Assembly (NCBI RefSeq): GCF_003570995.1
Contig: NZ_QXIY01000033.1
Coordinates: 22,393 to 86,392 of the forward strand
Direction of reading: 5' to 3'
DNA: 64,000 nt
Source: Candidatus Cryosericum septentrionale
GTDB lineage: Bacteria > Caldisericota > Caldisericia > Cryosericales > Cryosericaceae
The position numbers were made by a program, and so were the translations under genes. Numbering within the stretch: the stretch's first letter is position 1; each line of letters begins with the position of its first letter. Under the pieces are notes generated by a model. It searched no databases and was not told where the DNA came from. It saw nothing but the letters and a program-made list of their open reading frames with translations. Below, one piece after another: positions 26,267 through 35,234 of this stretch.

Positions 26267-26590
26267 ATGCGTATTACTACATTGTGCGGAATGGGATTTG
26301 GAACGAGTATGATGTTGAAACTTTTTATTGAGGATATTCTTAAAGAAAACAAAATGAAGAATGTAGAAGTAGTACCCACTGATCTAGGTTCTTTCAAAGG
26401 CCAAGAAGCTTCCACAGATATTGTTGTTGCACCGTTTGACATGGAGCGGCACCTAAAAAGCAGCACTTGTGTAGTAGTATTGATTAGAAATCTTGTTGAC
26501 AAGCAAGAAATAAGGGAGAAGGTTCTGGATGCGATTGAGAAAGCAGAGCAAAGGAAAGGAGGTGATGAAATCGGGGAAGAAAAAAGTTAA
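26267..26590 (+). CDS. PTS EIIB subunit, ascorbate (UlaB-like) type
   Basis: A 107-residue protein with the phosphocysteine P-loop at the N terminus (TLCGMGFGTSMMLK, Cys6). The C-terminal tail is rich in Lys and Glu. GAAAGGAGAG precedes the ATG. Confidence 0.85.
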   Translation: MRITTLCGMGFGTSMMLKLFIEDILKENKMKNVEVVPTDLGSFKGQEASTDIVVAPFDMERHLKSSTCVVVLIRNLVDKQEIREKVLDAIEKAEQRKGGDEIGEEKS

Positions 26591-26646
26591 ATTTTTGTAT
26601 AGAGAAAAGGTAAATTATTAATAATCTAAAAAATAGGAGGTAAAGA

Positions 26647-27966
26647 ATGGGAGTTATAAATGCAATTATTGCGTTTGTTACATTACCCGCGATTATGCTT
26701 GGTATAATTGCTTTGGTTGGTCTGCTCCTGCAGAAAAAGCCTGCAAGTGAAGTAATATCAGGCACCTTTAAGACTGTATTGGGACTACTTATCCTGGGTA
26801 TTGGTACTGGTGCTTTAATTGCTGCATTAAATCCTATCCAGCAATTGTTTCAGTTAGGTATCCCTACTAGCAGCAAACTAATCACTTTTGTTACATTTGA
26901 CGAAGGTGTAGTTGGTGCTGTTCAATCTGGCAATATTGGCAATATTGGCACTGAACTTGCCTTAACCATGCTGTTTGGTTACATCATTCATATTCTTCTT
27001 GCACGCTTCACCAAGTTCAAATATTTGTACTTAACTGGTCATATGATTTGGATCCATGCAGGAGCATTCGCTCTTCTCTTTCACTCTTTTGGCTTGCCTC
27101 TATGGCAAGTTGTCCTTTATGCATCTATTGTAGATGGTTTATATATGACTTTATCTCCTGCTTTGGCACAACCTATTATGCGTAAGATCACTGGTACAAA
27201 TGATGTTGCTTTTGGTCATGGACAGACTTCTCTGAACATGGTCTGTGCCTGGCTAGGTAAACTCGTTGGCAAGCCAGAAGATTCTGCAGAAAAGGTTAAA
27301 GTCAAGGATTCCCTAAGTTTTTTCCGTGACATGGCAATTTCCATCTCTCTCATCATGCTTATTGTATCTTTAATAGCTGGAATCATGGCTGTGGCTCGAG
27401 TTGGATCAGCAGCAGTTGAAAAACAAGTCAGTGGAGGCCAGAACTGGGTGGTATTTGCCATACTTCAAGGTCTTGGATTTACAGCTGGTGTACTTGTCTT
27501 ACTACAAGGCGTGCGTATGTTGATTGCTGAGATCGTCCCTGCTTTCAAAGGTATCGGCGAAAAATTCATCAAGGGTGCCATCCCCGCACTTGACTGTCCA
27601 GTAATATATCCATTCGCTCCCAATTCCCTAGTGTATGGCTTAATCTCTGGCGTTATTGGTCAGGTAGTTGGAATGATCACTCTTGCTTTAATAGGCTGGC
27701 CTATACCGCTGCCCAGCATGATTGCAGCCTTCTTCGCTTCCGGCTCAGGTGCCATCTTTGGTAACGCTACCGGTGGCAGAAGAGGTGCATGGCTTGGCGG
27801 TTTCGTTTGGGGATTCGTAGGTTGGCTTATGATTAGTTTTGCTTATAAGTTTCAAGTCTTTGGAAACTTAAGCGCTCTTGGTGCTACTAGTCTTGGCTTT
27901 ACTTGTCCCGATGCAATTATTCCTAGCACTGTTATATGGCTAGTCGCTAAGTTATTTGGAGTTTAA
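26647..27966 (+). CDS. PTS EIIC permease, UlaA-like
   Basis: A 439-residue integral membrane transporter with about ten segments. Diagnostic stretches for the ascorbate EIIC family include GHMIWIHAGAFA, GHGQTSLNMVCAWLGKLVG and DCPVIYPFAPNSLVYG. Ula-type EIICs also serve other sugar acids and sugars; given nagA, SIS and kba genes after it, an N-acetylated hexosamine is the likely cargo. AGGAGG precedes the ATG. Confidence 0.85.
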   Translation: MGVINAIIAFVTLPAIMLGIIALVGLLLQKKPASEVISGTFKTVLGLLILGIGTGALIAALNPIQQLFQLGIPTSSKLITFVTFDEGVVGAVQSGNIGNIGTELALTMLFGYIIHILLARFTKFKYLYLTGHMIWIHAGAFALLFHSFGLPLWQVVLYASIVDGLYMTLSPALAQPIMRKITGTNDVAFGHGQTSLNMVCAWLGKLVGKPEDSAEKVKVKDSLSFFRDMAISISLIMLIVSLIAGIMAVARVGSAAVEKQVSGGQNWVVFAILQGLGFTAGVLVLLQGVRMLIAEIVPAFKGIGEKFIKGAIPALDCPVIYPFAPNSLVYGLISGVIGQVVGMITLALIGWPIPLPSMIAAFFASGSGAIFGNATGGRRGAWLGGFVWGFVGWLMISFAYKFQVFGNLSALGATSLGFTCPDAIIPSTVIWLVAKLFGV

Positions 27967-27977
27967 TTATTAGTGAT

Positions 27978-29135
27978 ATGAAAGTGATCATCCATCCCTA
28001 TCAGATATTTACCCCTTACAATCTTTTAGAAAACACTGCCATTCAGATAGGAGATGGAAAAATTATCGATTTGATCGCTGCAGATAAGGCTAAATTTTTT
28101 CCAGATTTTGAATACATCCGCTTAGAAAAATTGATTGTCACACCGGGCTTAATCGATGTACATACCCATGGTGCCTGGGGTGGAGATACAATGGATGCGA
28201 CCTTAGAGTCCCTTAACAAAATGAGTAACTTTTATGCGTCACATGGTGTGACTGCTTTTTACCCCACCACCTTGGCTGCAAGTGAAATAGAAATTCTCAA
28301 AGCTCTGAAAAATGTAACTCAAAATAGAAACAAAGTTGCTGGTGCACAGGTACTCGGAGTGCATCTGGAGGGACCATACTTGTCTCAGGAGTTTAGAGGT
28401 GCACAGTCACCAAATGTATTACGCTTGCCCGATAGAAATGAGTATAAAAAATGGTTTGATTTTGATATTATCAGCCTAATTACTATTGCTCCAGAACTGG
28501 CAGGTAGCCAAGAGTTAATTGAATATGGAGTGAACAACGGCGCTGAGTTCGCAATTGGACACAGCGCCGCATCCTATGAAGAGGTTATCCACGCAGCAGA
28601 CTTGGGTGTGCGACAAGCTACTCACGTATTCAACGGCATGAAGGGACTTCATCATCGTGAACCCGGCACAGTAGGAGGCATCCTGACAGATGACCGCATA
28701 TATGCTCAGGTAATTGCAGATGGTGTTCATGTCCATCCTGCTGTTGTGAAGTTAATTATCCGCGCCAAAGGTTTTCACCGTACTATATTGATTACTGATT
28801 CAATTCGTGCCACTAGTTTGGCGGACGGTAATTATGAGCTTGGTGACATGATAATTAGAGTTAACGGTGGCATTGCTAGAACCTCATCCGGCGGACTTGC
28901 TGGCAGTACCTTGACGCTGGATCAGGCCATTAGGAATGTAATTAAATTTGCTCAGATTTCATTCCAGGATGCCATTACAATGGCCACTTATTCTCCAGCA
29001 GAAGCCTTGCGTATACAGGATCGTAAGGGCCAGATTCGGGCAGGAGCAGATGCAGATCTTACTTTTTTTGATGAACGATATCAAGTAGTGGCAACTATGG
29101 TAAAAGGCAAACTTGTTTTTGGGAAAATAAAATAA
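27978..29135 (+). CDS. nagA: N-acetylglucosamine/galactosamine-6-phosphate deacetylase
   Basis: A 385-residue amidohydrolase removing acetate from an N-acetylhexosamine-6-phosphate. Metal and substrate motifs are present: LIDVHTHGAWGGD, VHLEGPYL, IGHSAASYEE, THVFNGMKGLHHREPG, and the catalytic Asp in ILITDSIRAT. Start ATG 27978, 12 bases after the EIIC stop. It may be the AgaA paralogue, since kba/aga genes follow; sequence alone does not separate these. A second copy, clearly different and GC-rich, lies at 41.9 kb. Confidence 0.88.
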   Translation: MKVIIHPYQIFTPYNLLENTAIQIGDGKIIDLIAADKAKFFPDFEYIRLEKLIVTPGLIDVHTHGAWGGDTMDATLESLNKMSNFYASHGVTAFYPTTLAASEIEILKALKNVTQNRNKVAGAQVLGVHLEGPYLSQEFRGAQSPNVLRLPDRNEYKKWFDFDIISLITIAPELAGSQELIEYGVNNGAEFAIGHSAASYEEVIHAADLGVRQATHVFNGMKGLHHREPGTVGGILTDDRIYAQVIADGVHVHPAVVKLIIRAKGFHRTILITDSIRATSLADGNYELGDMIIRVNGGIARTSSGGLAGSTLTLDQAIRNVIKFAQISFQDAITMATYSPAEALRIQDRKGQIRAGADADLTFFDERYQVVATMVKGKLVFGKIK

Positions 29136-29165
29136 TAAAATAAAACGATAGAGGAGGTACATTAA

Positions 29166-29912
29166 ATGTCAAAATTGTCAAAGGAGTATTTAAAGCAAGT
29201 AATTAACCTAATTGAAAAGATCAGTGTTGAAGAAGAAGATGCTATTAATCAGGCTGCCAATATGATGGCAGATGCTATTCAAAAAGGCCACAAGATTTTT
29301 GCATTTGGCTGTTCGCACTCTTCCTTGCCCGTCCAGGACATCTATTATCGCGCTGGTGGTCTAATGTTGATCAACCCTATTTTTGCACCAGGCATTGCCT
29401 CTCTGGATATTCACCCGGTCACAATGACTTCTGGATTGGAACGATTAGAGGGACTCGCCAAAGTGTTATTAGATAACTATCCTACTCAAAAAGATGATGT
29501 GCTCATTCTCGTCTCCGTCTCCGGACGTAATGCAGTGCCAATTGAAATGGCGAAGATTGCTAAAGAGCGTGGAACCAAGGTAATAGGGGTCACTTCCCGG
29601 AAATATACGGAAGGGGTTACGTCCCGTCACTCATCTGGCAGGAAAATGTACGAGTATGCCGACGTGGTTCTGGATAATAAGGTAGACAAGGGCGATGCTG
29701 TCATAGAAGTAGAAGGTGTCGCGGAGAGATTTACTCCAGCTTCGGGCGTTACTAGCACCGCCCTGCTACACGCATTGATCACAGCTACTATCGAGGAATT
29801 ATTGAAGCGTGGCATCACTCCACCGATCTATGTTGCAGCCAATGTAGATGGAGGCGAAGAGCATAATGCCAAATTAAAGCAACAGTATAAAGATCAAATA
29901 CTTAACTGGTAA
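29166..29912 (+). CDS. SIS-domain sugar isomerase, UPF0309 type
   Basis: A 248-residue single-SIS protein: an N-terminal helix, FAFGCSHSSLPVQDI, LILVSVSGRNAVPIEMAK, GVTSRKYTEGVTSRHSSGRKM and the C-terminal YVAANVDGGEEHN. It belongs to the UPF0309 family, of unproven reaction, often placed beside amino-sugar genes. Three more members occur in the window. GAGGAGG precedes the ATG. The operon is cut four bases beyond its stop by the IS. Confidence 0.8.
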   Translation: MSKLSKEYLKQVINLIEKISVEEEDAINQAANMMADAIQKGHKIFAFGCSHSSLPVQDIYYRAGGLMLINPIFAPGIASLDIHPVTMTSGLERLEGLAKVLLDNYPTQKDDVLILVSVSGRNAVPIEMAKIAKERGTKVIGVTSRKYTEGVTSRHSSGRKMYEYADVVLDNKVDKGDAVIEVEGVAERFTPASGVTSTALLHALITATIEELLKRGITPPIYVAANVDGGEEHNAKLKQQYKDQILNW

Positions 29913-30028
29913 ATCTCGCATCGACTCATCAATAATGTACGTGAAATGTCTCCGTCAACTCATGAGAAAACGGAGGTGAAGAATGACAGAATACTGCTGG
30001 TCCTTGGGATGAGAACAGGGCAGCGGGA

Positions 30029-31303
30029 ATGGAGCTTACGATGCCCCCGAGGATATTAGTCCAATCCGAGGGGCGGTTCCAGGAAGGCAAGAAACTCACG
30101 ATGGTCAAGGCAGAGGCATATCTGAAGGCAGGGAAGACAAGGAAGTCGGAGGTGTTGGACGATTTCCGTGAGGAGGCGGGATACTGCAGGAGACATGCTG
30201 CCCGTGTCCTGCAGCAGGCAGGACAGCGGTACCTCCTGGGAGAGGAGATCCTGGTCGCTGATCCCACGAAGCATATCCACCGGTACTGTCCTTCCTGGTA
30301 CGGCCCTCTTGTCCAGCAGGCACTGATCACCGTCTGGAGTGCAAGCACGTTCCTGGGACCGGTCCGTCTGGCAGCAGGCATGGCCCTCTTCGTGGAGAAC
30401 CTCATGACCCATGGGCATCTCCATGTCGATGAGGAGACCCGGCAGCTGCTCCTCCAGATGAGTCCTGCCACCATCGGGAGACTTCTGGCAACAGAGCGGC
30501 ACATGTACCGCCTGCATGAAGTCTCCTATACCCGGAGCACTCCTCTGGGTGGCAGGATTCCCGTTCAGACGTGCATGGACCCTCCTCTCCCCATCCTTGG
30601 CGTCCCCCGTGGACCTGGTGGGTCATGACGGAGGACAAGCGGTGGATGACTTCAACTGGACCTTGACCGTCACCGACCGGAGCACCGGATGGACCGAGGC
30701 AGGAGCCGTCCGCACGAAAGCAGAGATCTATGTGGTCGCTGCCCTGGAGACCTGCCTGCACAGGTACCCAAGGCATGTGGTCTCTCTCCATTCCGACAAC
30801 GGGAGTGAATTTATGAACGGACATCTCGTCCGCTTCTGCCGTACCAGGGGGATCACCTTCACCCGGTCCCGTCCGTATCACAAGAACGGGGCGCCCATGT
30901 GGAGGAGAAGAACAACTCCATCATCCGCAAGTTTGTGGGGTATGACCGGCATGACACCCAGGAAGAGGTGAACCTCCTGAACCGGTTGTACAAGGCACTG
31001 CATCTCCTGGTAAACTGGTTCCTTCCCAGTCAGAAGCTCCTCCACAAGGAGAGGACCGGGAGCCACATCACCAAGGTGTATGACCAAGCACAGACTCCCT
31101 GTGCCAGGATGCTGGCACGGATGGATGTTCCAGAAGAGACAAAGAAACAGTTGCGATCAACATGTGCAGCACTGGACCTGACGAGCCTGCACCACGAGAT
31201 CCTCCACTGCCAGGAACACCTGAATGCAATTGCCAAAAGGAGACAATCTTTGGTCATCAACGGTGGCAGCTACGCCTCCGTTTCTGGAGAGTTCACGACC
31301 TGA
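30029..31303 (+). pseudogene. Frameshifted rve-type transposase
   Basis: Homologous along its length to the intact transposase at 22.2-23.5 kb but broken in two places. Near 30595 a base is missing just before VDLVGHDGG, and near 30885 a second shift separates the RSRPYHKNG segment from the EEKNNSIIRK segment that carries the catalytic Glu. It cannot make a full DDE enzyme, so this copy would need the other copy in trans. Confidence 0.85.
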
Positions 31304-31369
31304 TGGTTCACGTACATTCTCGTACGATGGAGGGAGATACTATTGAGAGTCATATGGATGAGAGGAATG

Positions 31370-31545
31370 GGTAGACCGTACGTACATTGAAGCAATGAGG
31401 GATCCTCATGAGCTTGTACGATAGATGGATCGCCCTTCCAAAGTTTGTGTAGTATCAGAAGCGGAAGAAGGTTCTTCCAGCTTGGGTTGTGGACGAAATG
31501 AAACACTCATGGAAGGGCAACCCATTACAAACTCTCCTCATATGC
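31370..31545 (+). ncRNA. Candidate IS110 bridge RNA, copy A
   Basis: This noncoding leader is conserved with copy B (63381-63556). Two nested structures can be drawn. Loop 1: stem AAGC-ATGAGG / CCTCAT-GCTT, flanked on its 5' side by ACGTACATT (31380-31388) and on its 3' side by GTACGATAG. Loop 2: stem GCCCTTCCA (31432-31440) / TGGAAGGGC (31510-31518), enclosing hairpin GGAAG/CTTCC and, on its 5' side, GTAGTATC (31449-31456). ACGTACATT is identical to the host sequence just left of the insertion (31310-31318), and GTAGTATC is identical to the element's right end (32566-32573). That is the layout expected of target and donor guides. Confidence 0.65.
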
Positions 31546-31558
31546 AAGGAGGTTTCGT

Positions 31559-32557
31559 ATGACAGAGTATATCGGCATTGATGTTTCAAAGCAATCGTTG
31601 GAGCTCTGGGATGGAACACAGGAGGAGGAAGTTCCAAACGAAAGAAGACTAACAACCCTGAAGAAGTTACTCAAGAAGAGGTATGGAGGAGAGTGGAATC
31701 AGCAAGTAAGGTTCATCTATGAACCAACAGGGCCCTATTCCAACTATCTGCGTGTATTTGCTTCAGAGAATGAACTCAAAGTTCATGAGGTGAATCCAAA
31801 GAAGAGTGCGAACTTCGCAAAAGTGCTGGGGAACAGATCGAAAACAGATGCCATTGATGCGAAGATGCTCTCCGCCTTCCATGCCTTGCTCGCAGAAGAA
31901 GACTTCTGTATCCCTGCGATGGACGAGAGAGCGGAACAGCTCGGAGCATACCTCGGGAGCTATGAGATCATCCAGAAGACAAGGACCATGCTCTCCAACC
32001 ACGTGCATGCTCTGGAGGAGAAAAGTGGTGTGACGAGGAAGCTGAAGGACTCACTGGAGAAGGAGCTGGGGCGTCTTGGTACGATGGAGGAACAGCTTGA
32101 GAAAGAGATGGGGGCAGTTGCAGAGGATCATGAGGAGACACGAGAAGCCCTCCACAATCTTCTTTCCATGAACGGGATAGGGATCATCTCTGCCATGAGT
32201 CTCCTGTACCTCTTCAGAAAGTATCCTGGTGCTCATAGAAATGAGATCACAGCACTTGCGGGACTGGACCCAGGACAGAGGCAATCAGGTTCTTCCCTCC
32301 AGGGCGGAAGAAAAATCAGTAGAGCAGGAGACCCTCTCCTCAGAAAGGTCCTCTCCCTGGCTTGTATGAACAGTATCCAACACAATGAGTGCATACAAGC
32401 GTTCTACAAGCATCTCGTGAGCGATAACCACAAGAAGCCCAAAGTTGCATTGGTCGCTTGCATGAGAAAACTTCTTTTCATCGCCCACCACCTCTATGTG
32501 ACAACATCGAAGTACCGGGCTCTTCACCATGATGCCAATCTATGTTTGTCCTCTTGA
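31559..32557 (+). CDS. IS110-family DEDD recombinase/transposase
   Basis: A 332-residue recombinase. The N-terminal RuvC-like DEDD domain shows Asp in YIGIDVSKQSLE, Glu in FIYEPTGPYSNYL, and the two Asp in RSKTDAIDAKML. A coiled region follows (residues about 145-205), then the C-terminal Transposase_20 domain with NGIGIISAMSLL, the ALAGLDPGQRQSGSS segment carrying the essential serine type, and GDPLLRKVL. It appears intact. AAGGAGG precedes the ATG. The RNA-guided mechanism known for IS621 would use the leader upstream. Confidence 0.9.
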   Translation: MTEYIGIDVSKQSLELWDGTQEEEVPNERRLTTLKKLLKKRYGGEWNQQVRFIYEPTGPYSNYLRVFASENELKVHEVNPKKSANFAKVLGNRSKTDAIDAKMLSAFHALLAEEDFCIPAMDERAEQLGAYLGSYEIIQKTRTMLSNHVHALEEKSGVTRKLKDSLEKELGRLGTMEEQLEKEMGAVAEDHEETREALHNLLSMNGIGIISAMSLLYLFRKYPGAHRNEITALAGLDPGQRQSGSSLQGGRKISRAGDPLLRKVLSLACMNSIQHNECIQAFYKHLVSDNHKKPKVALVACMRKLLFIAHHLYVTTSKYRALHHDANLCLSS

Positions 32558-32591
32558 CACGGATCGTAGTATCTTTACGTGAGTTGACACG

Positions 32592-32785
32592 GTAGAAGCA
32601 CTAATAAAAAATGGTCCAGAGGGTAGTTGTCTGATGCTTGGTGTTAAGTGCAAGGGTTTTGAAGCAGGAAGTGAAAATAATAGTATTATTGTAGAGCAGC
32701 CTATGGTTTCGGAAGTAAAGAAGAAGTAGAAACACTTGATTTGGCATTAAGTCAGCCTTTAGATTTATTAAGGTATTTGAAATAA
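32592..32785 (+). pseudogene. Truncated, frameshifted 3' end of an unidentified island gene
   Basis: Directly after the IS right end, one frame reads VEALIKNGPEGSCLMLGVKCKGF through to a stop at 32727-32729, and a second frame continues VETLDLALSQPLDLLRYLK to a stop at 32783-32785. The codon use matches the AT-rich island. It seems to be the tail of a gene destroyed by the insertion and lying just before kbaZ. I do not recognise it; a sugar-phosphate kinase would be the missing step, but nothing seen proves that. Confidence 0.4.
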
Positions 32786-32802
32786 TGGTGAGGAGGAGTA
32801 TT

Positions 32803-34116
32803 GTGGATAATTTACATCCATTGATACATATAGTGAAAAGTCAAAAAAATGGCATTGCCAAAGGTATTTATTCTGCTTGTAGTGCAAATGAATATGTAAT
32901 TGAAGCAGTTTTAGAAAGGGCTCTTTTAAATGCTGACTATGCATTAATAGAAGCTACGGCCAATCAGGTAAATCAATTTGGCGGATATACGGGAATGAAA
33001 CCGGAGGGTTTTAGAAAATTTGTTTATTCCATTGCAGAAAAGGTGAAATTTCCATTTCAAAAAATAATTTTAGGAGGAGATCACCTAGGACCGCTTACCT
33101 GGCAAAATGAAAATACTCAAGAAGCAATGCAAAAATCTGCTGAACTCATTCGAGAGTATGTACTTGCAGGTTTTACAAAAATACACATTGATACCAGTAT
33201 GCAATTGAAAGAAGACAACCCTTCTGCTCACCTTAATACAAAAGTTATAGCGGATAGGGGTGCTAGACTTTGTTTAGCAGCGGAAAAAGCCTTTGGAGAG
33301 TTGCAAAAAAAAGATGCAGCTTCTGTACACCCTGTTTATATAATTGGAAGTGAAGTCCCAATTCCTGGAGGCAGTCAGGAAAAAAAAGATTTGGTAAACG
33401 TTACAAAGGTATCTGATTTTGAAAATACTGTTGATACTTTTAAAGAGGCATTTCGCAGAAACAATTTGGAGAGGGCATGGGGAAATGTCATAGCAGTGGT
33501 TGTGCAGCCTGGTGTTGAATTTGGAGATGAAACGATCCATAGTTACAACAGAGAAGAATCAAAGGATTTGATAAAAGCTCTTAAAAAATATCCAAGCTTT
33601 GTATTTGAAGGGCATTCTACAGATTATCAAACCGCATATTCTTTAAAAGAAATGGTAGAAGACGGCATTGCCATATTGAAAGTTGGACCTGCTCTGACAT
33701 TTGCTCTTAGAGAAGGCTTATTTGCTTTGAATTATATGGAGAATGAGTTGTTTAGATATAACCCTGAAATTCAGCTCTCCAATTTTATTGAAACACTTGA
33801 CAAGGAAATGTTGAGAAAGCCTGATAACTGGCGAAACTATTACCATGGGAACTCAGATAAAATAAGGTTTGCCAGAAAGTATAGTTACTCGGACAGGTGC
33901 AGATATTATCTTCCTGTGGAGGATGTAAAAGAGTCAGTTAAGCTTCTTATAGACAACTTGAAAACAGTAAAAATCCCTTTGACCTTGATTAAGCAGTTTA
34001 TGCCGTTGCAATATGACAAAATAAGAAATAACAGGCTTAAAAATGATCCAGAAGCTTTATTAAAGGATATAATAATACATTGCATAGAGGACTACATCTA
34101 TGCAACAACCCCATAA
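32803..34116 (+). CDS. kbaZ: D-tagatose-1,6-bisphosphate aldolase subunit GatZ/KbaZ
   Basis: A 437-residue protein from GTG 32803 (AGGAGG seven bases upstream; ATG 32785 is less well placed). KbaZ/GatZ supports the class II aldolase KbaY that splits tagatose-1,6-bisphosphate to dihydroxyacetone phosphate and glyceraldehyde-3-phosphate. Recognisable stretches are AKGIYSACSANEYVIEA, ILGGDHLGPLTWQ, FTKIHIDTSMQL, VVVQPGVEFGD and FVFEGHSTDYQ. Its partner kbaY is two genes downstream. Confidence 0.88.
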   Translation: MDNLHPLIHIVKSQKNGIAKGIYSACSANEYVIEAVLERALLNADYALIEATANQVNQFGGYTGMKPEGFRKFVYSIAEKVKFPFQKIILGGDHLGPLTWQNENTQEAMQKSAELIREYVLAGFTKIHIDTSMQLKEDNPSAHLNTKVIADRGARLCLAAEKAFGELQKKDAASVHPVYIIGSEVPIPGGSQEKKDLVNVTKVSDFENTVDTFKEAFRRNNLERAWGNVIAVVVQPGVEFGDETIHSYNREESKDLIKALKKYPSFVFEGHSTDYQTAYSLKEMVEDGIAILKVGPALTFALREGLFALNYMENELFRYNPEIQLSNFIETLDKEMLRKPDNWRNYYHGNSDKIRFARKYSYSDRCRYYLPVEDVKESVKLLIDNLKTVKIPLTLIKQFMPLQYDKIRNNRLKNDPEALLKDIIIHCIEDYIYATTP

Positions 34117-34177
34117 CAGAAGGATCAATTTTATTGACAAACCGCCATACTAAATAAAGGAATAGGGAGGTAAAAAA

Positions 34178-35218
34178 ATGTACTTAACCGAACAGGAAAT
34201 CATGGCAACCGGAGACGCCCTGGGCAAAACCTATCATCAAATACTCGCACAAGAGGAAGAAGTGAAAGAATTCTTCCGTGCAAACAGACAACGTAAATTT
34301 GTTTTCATGGGATGCGGCTCCAGTTATATGTTATCCAAAAGCTGCGAGCGTATGTTCGTCAGTCGCCCCAACACTTCCGCTGTAGCCATTGCGGGAGGAG
34401 ACTATTTAGTTAACCCTGGTACTTATAGTAATACCATCAACGGCAGTATTGTGATGGTACTGTCTCGTTCTGGCATGACTACGGAGATTATCCGCGCGAT
34501 CGAGCATATAAAAAGAGTGAGTAATGCCAAGGTAATTTCTGTCACAATGAAAGAAAAGAATGAACTGGCGAAGTTATCCGACTTAAGCATTGTGCTGCCG
34601 TGGGCATATGACAGCAGTGTCTGCCAAACACGGTCTGTCACCAATCTGTATGCTTCCGCCCTTCTAATTAATGCCACCTGTTATGATGATCAGGAACTAA
34701 GGGCTGCTGTGAAGGAATCCATAGACCAGAACAAAAAACATATGGATCGATACCGTCCTTTGTTGGAGGATGTGGCAAAAAGAGATTTCAGCGATGTAGT
34801 TGTCCTCGCTGATGGCGTGCTTTGCGGCATTGCGGAGGAGGGTGCTCTAGTGTTTACCGAGGTTGCCCTTATCAGTGGAAAATACTTTAATATGCTGGAT
34901 TATCGTCACGGCCCCAAAGTGCTTAATTCCAGCAAAACCCTTACCATTTTTGCAGTGCAGCCCAATGAAAGTAGCTACCAGCAAAGCATGATAGCCGATG
35001 TAAAAAAACATGGCGGTACGGTAGTCACTTTTGGCTCTGAAAAGTCAAATCAGTACAACTCGGATTTTCATGTGTCCATCAGCGGGATCAGCCGTTTTGA
35101 GGCCTATGGCATTCCATTTATATACACCATGCAAATGATAGCTCTGACCAAAGCAATCCGTATCGGAGTAAACCCTGACATGCCTACGGGACTGGACGCA
35201 TACATTACATTAAAATAG
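34178..35218 (+). CDS. agaS: AgaS-type galactosamine-6-phosphate deaminase/isomerase
   Basis: A 346-residue double-SIS protein: FVFMGCGSSYMLSKS and MVLSRSGMTTEIIRAIE in the first domain, ALVFTEVALISGKYFNMLDYRHGPKVLN in the second. AgaS converts galactosamine-6-phosphate to tagatose-6-phosphate plus ammonia. Position between kbaZ and kbaY supports that role. GGGAGG precedes the ATG. Confidence 0.83.
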   Translation: MYLTEQEIMATGDALGKTYHQILAQEEEVKEFFRANRQRKFVFMGCGSSYMLSKSCERMFVSRPNTSAVAIAGGDYLVNPGTYSNTINGSIVMVLSRSGMTTEIIRAIEHIKRVSNAKVISVTMKEKNELAKLSDLSIVLPWAYDSSVCQTRSVTNLYASALLINATCYDDQELRAAVKESIDQNKKHMDRYRPLLEDVAKRDFSDVVVLADGVLCGIAEEGALVFTEVALISGKYFNMLDYRHGPKVLNSSKTLTIFAVQPNESSYQQSMIADVKKHGGTVVTFGSEKSNQYNSDFHVSISGISRFEAYGIPFIYTMQMIALTKAIRIGVNPDMPTGLDAYITLK

Positions 35219-35234
35219 CGGGAGGAAAGCTAAT

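Larger units (their letters stand above)
31321..32574 (+). mobile_element. IS110-family element, copy A
   Basis: Boundaries follow from comparison with the uninterrupted terminal repeat of rve-IS copy 1: the host repeat reads CATTCT then TACGTGAG, and here those halves are separated by this element, with CT on both sides (31319-31320 and 32573-32574). The length of 1254 bp fits the family. It has no terminal inverted repeats; a noncoding left end of about 240 bases precedes the recombinase, and only 17 bases follow it. Confidence 0.85.
29917..32591. mobile_element. rve-type insertion sequence copy 2, interrupted by IS110
   Basis: Terminal repeats of about 30 bp lie at 29917-29946 and, split by the IS110, at 31300-31320 plus 32575-32591. 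Both contain AATGTACGTGAA or its complement (29934-29945; 31307-31318), preceded by similar outer sequence (CGCATCGACTC at the left; CGTGTCAACTC as the complement of the right). The element separates the nagA-SIS half from the kba-aga half of the island operon. Confidence 0.8.

Noticed and set aside
22215..32591. Composite transposon made of the two rve-IS copies carrying the PTS genes
   Set aside because: The copies are in opposite orientation, differ clearly in sequence, and one has lost a recognisable end. The pathway genes continue beyond copy 2, so independent insertions are more likely.
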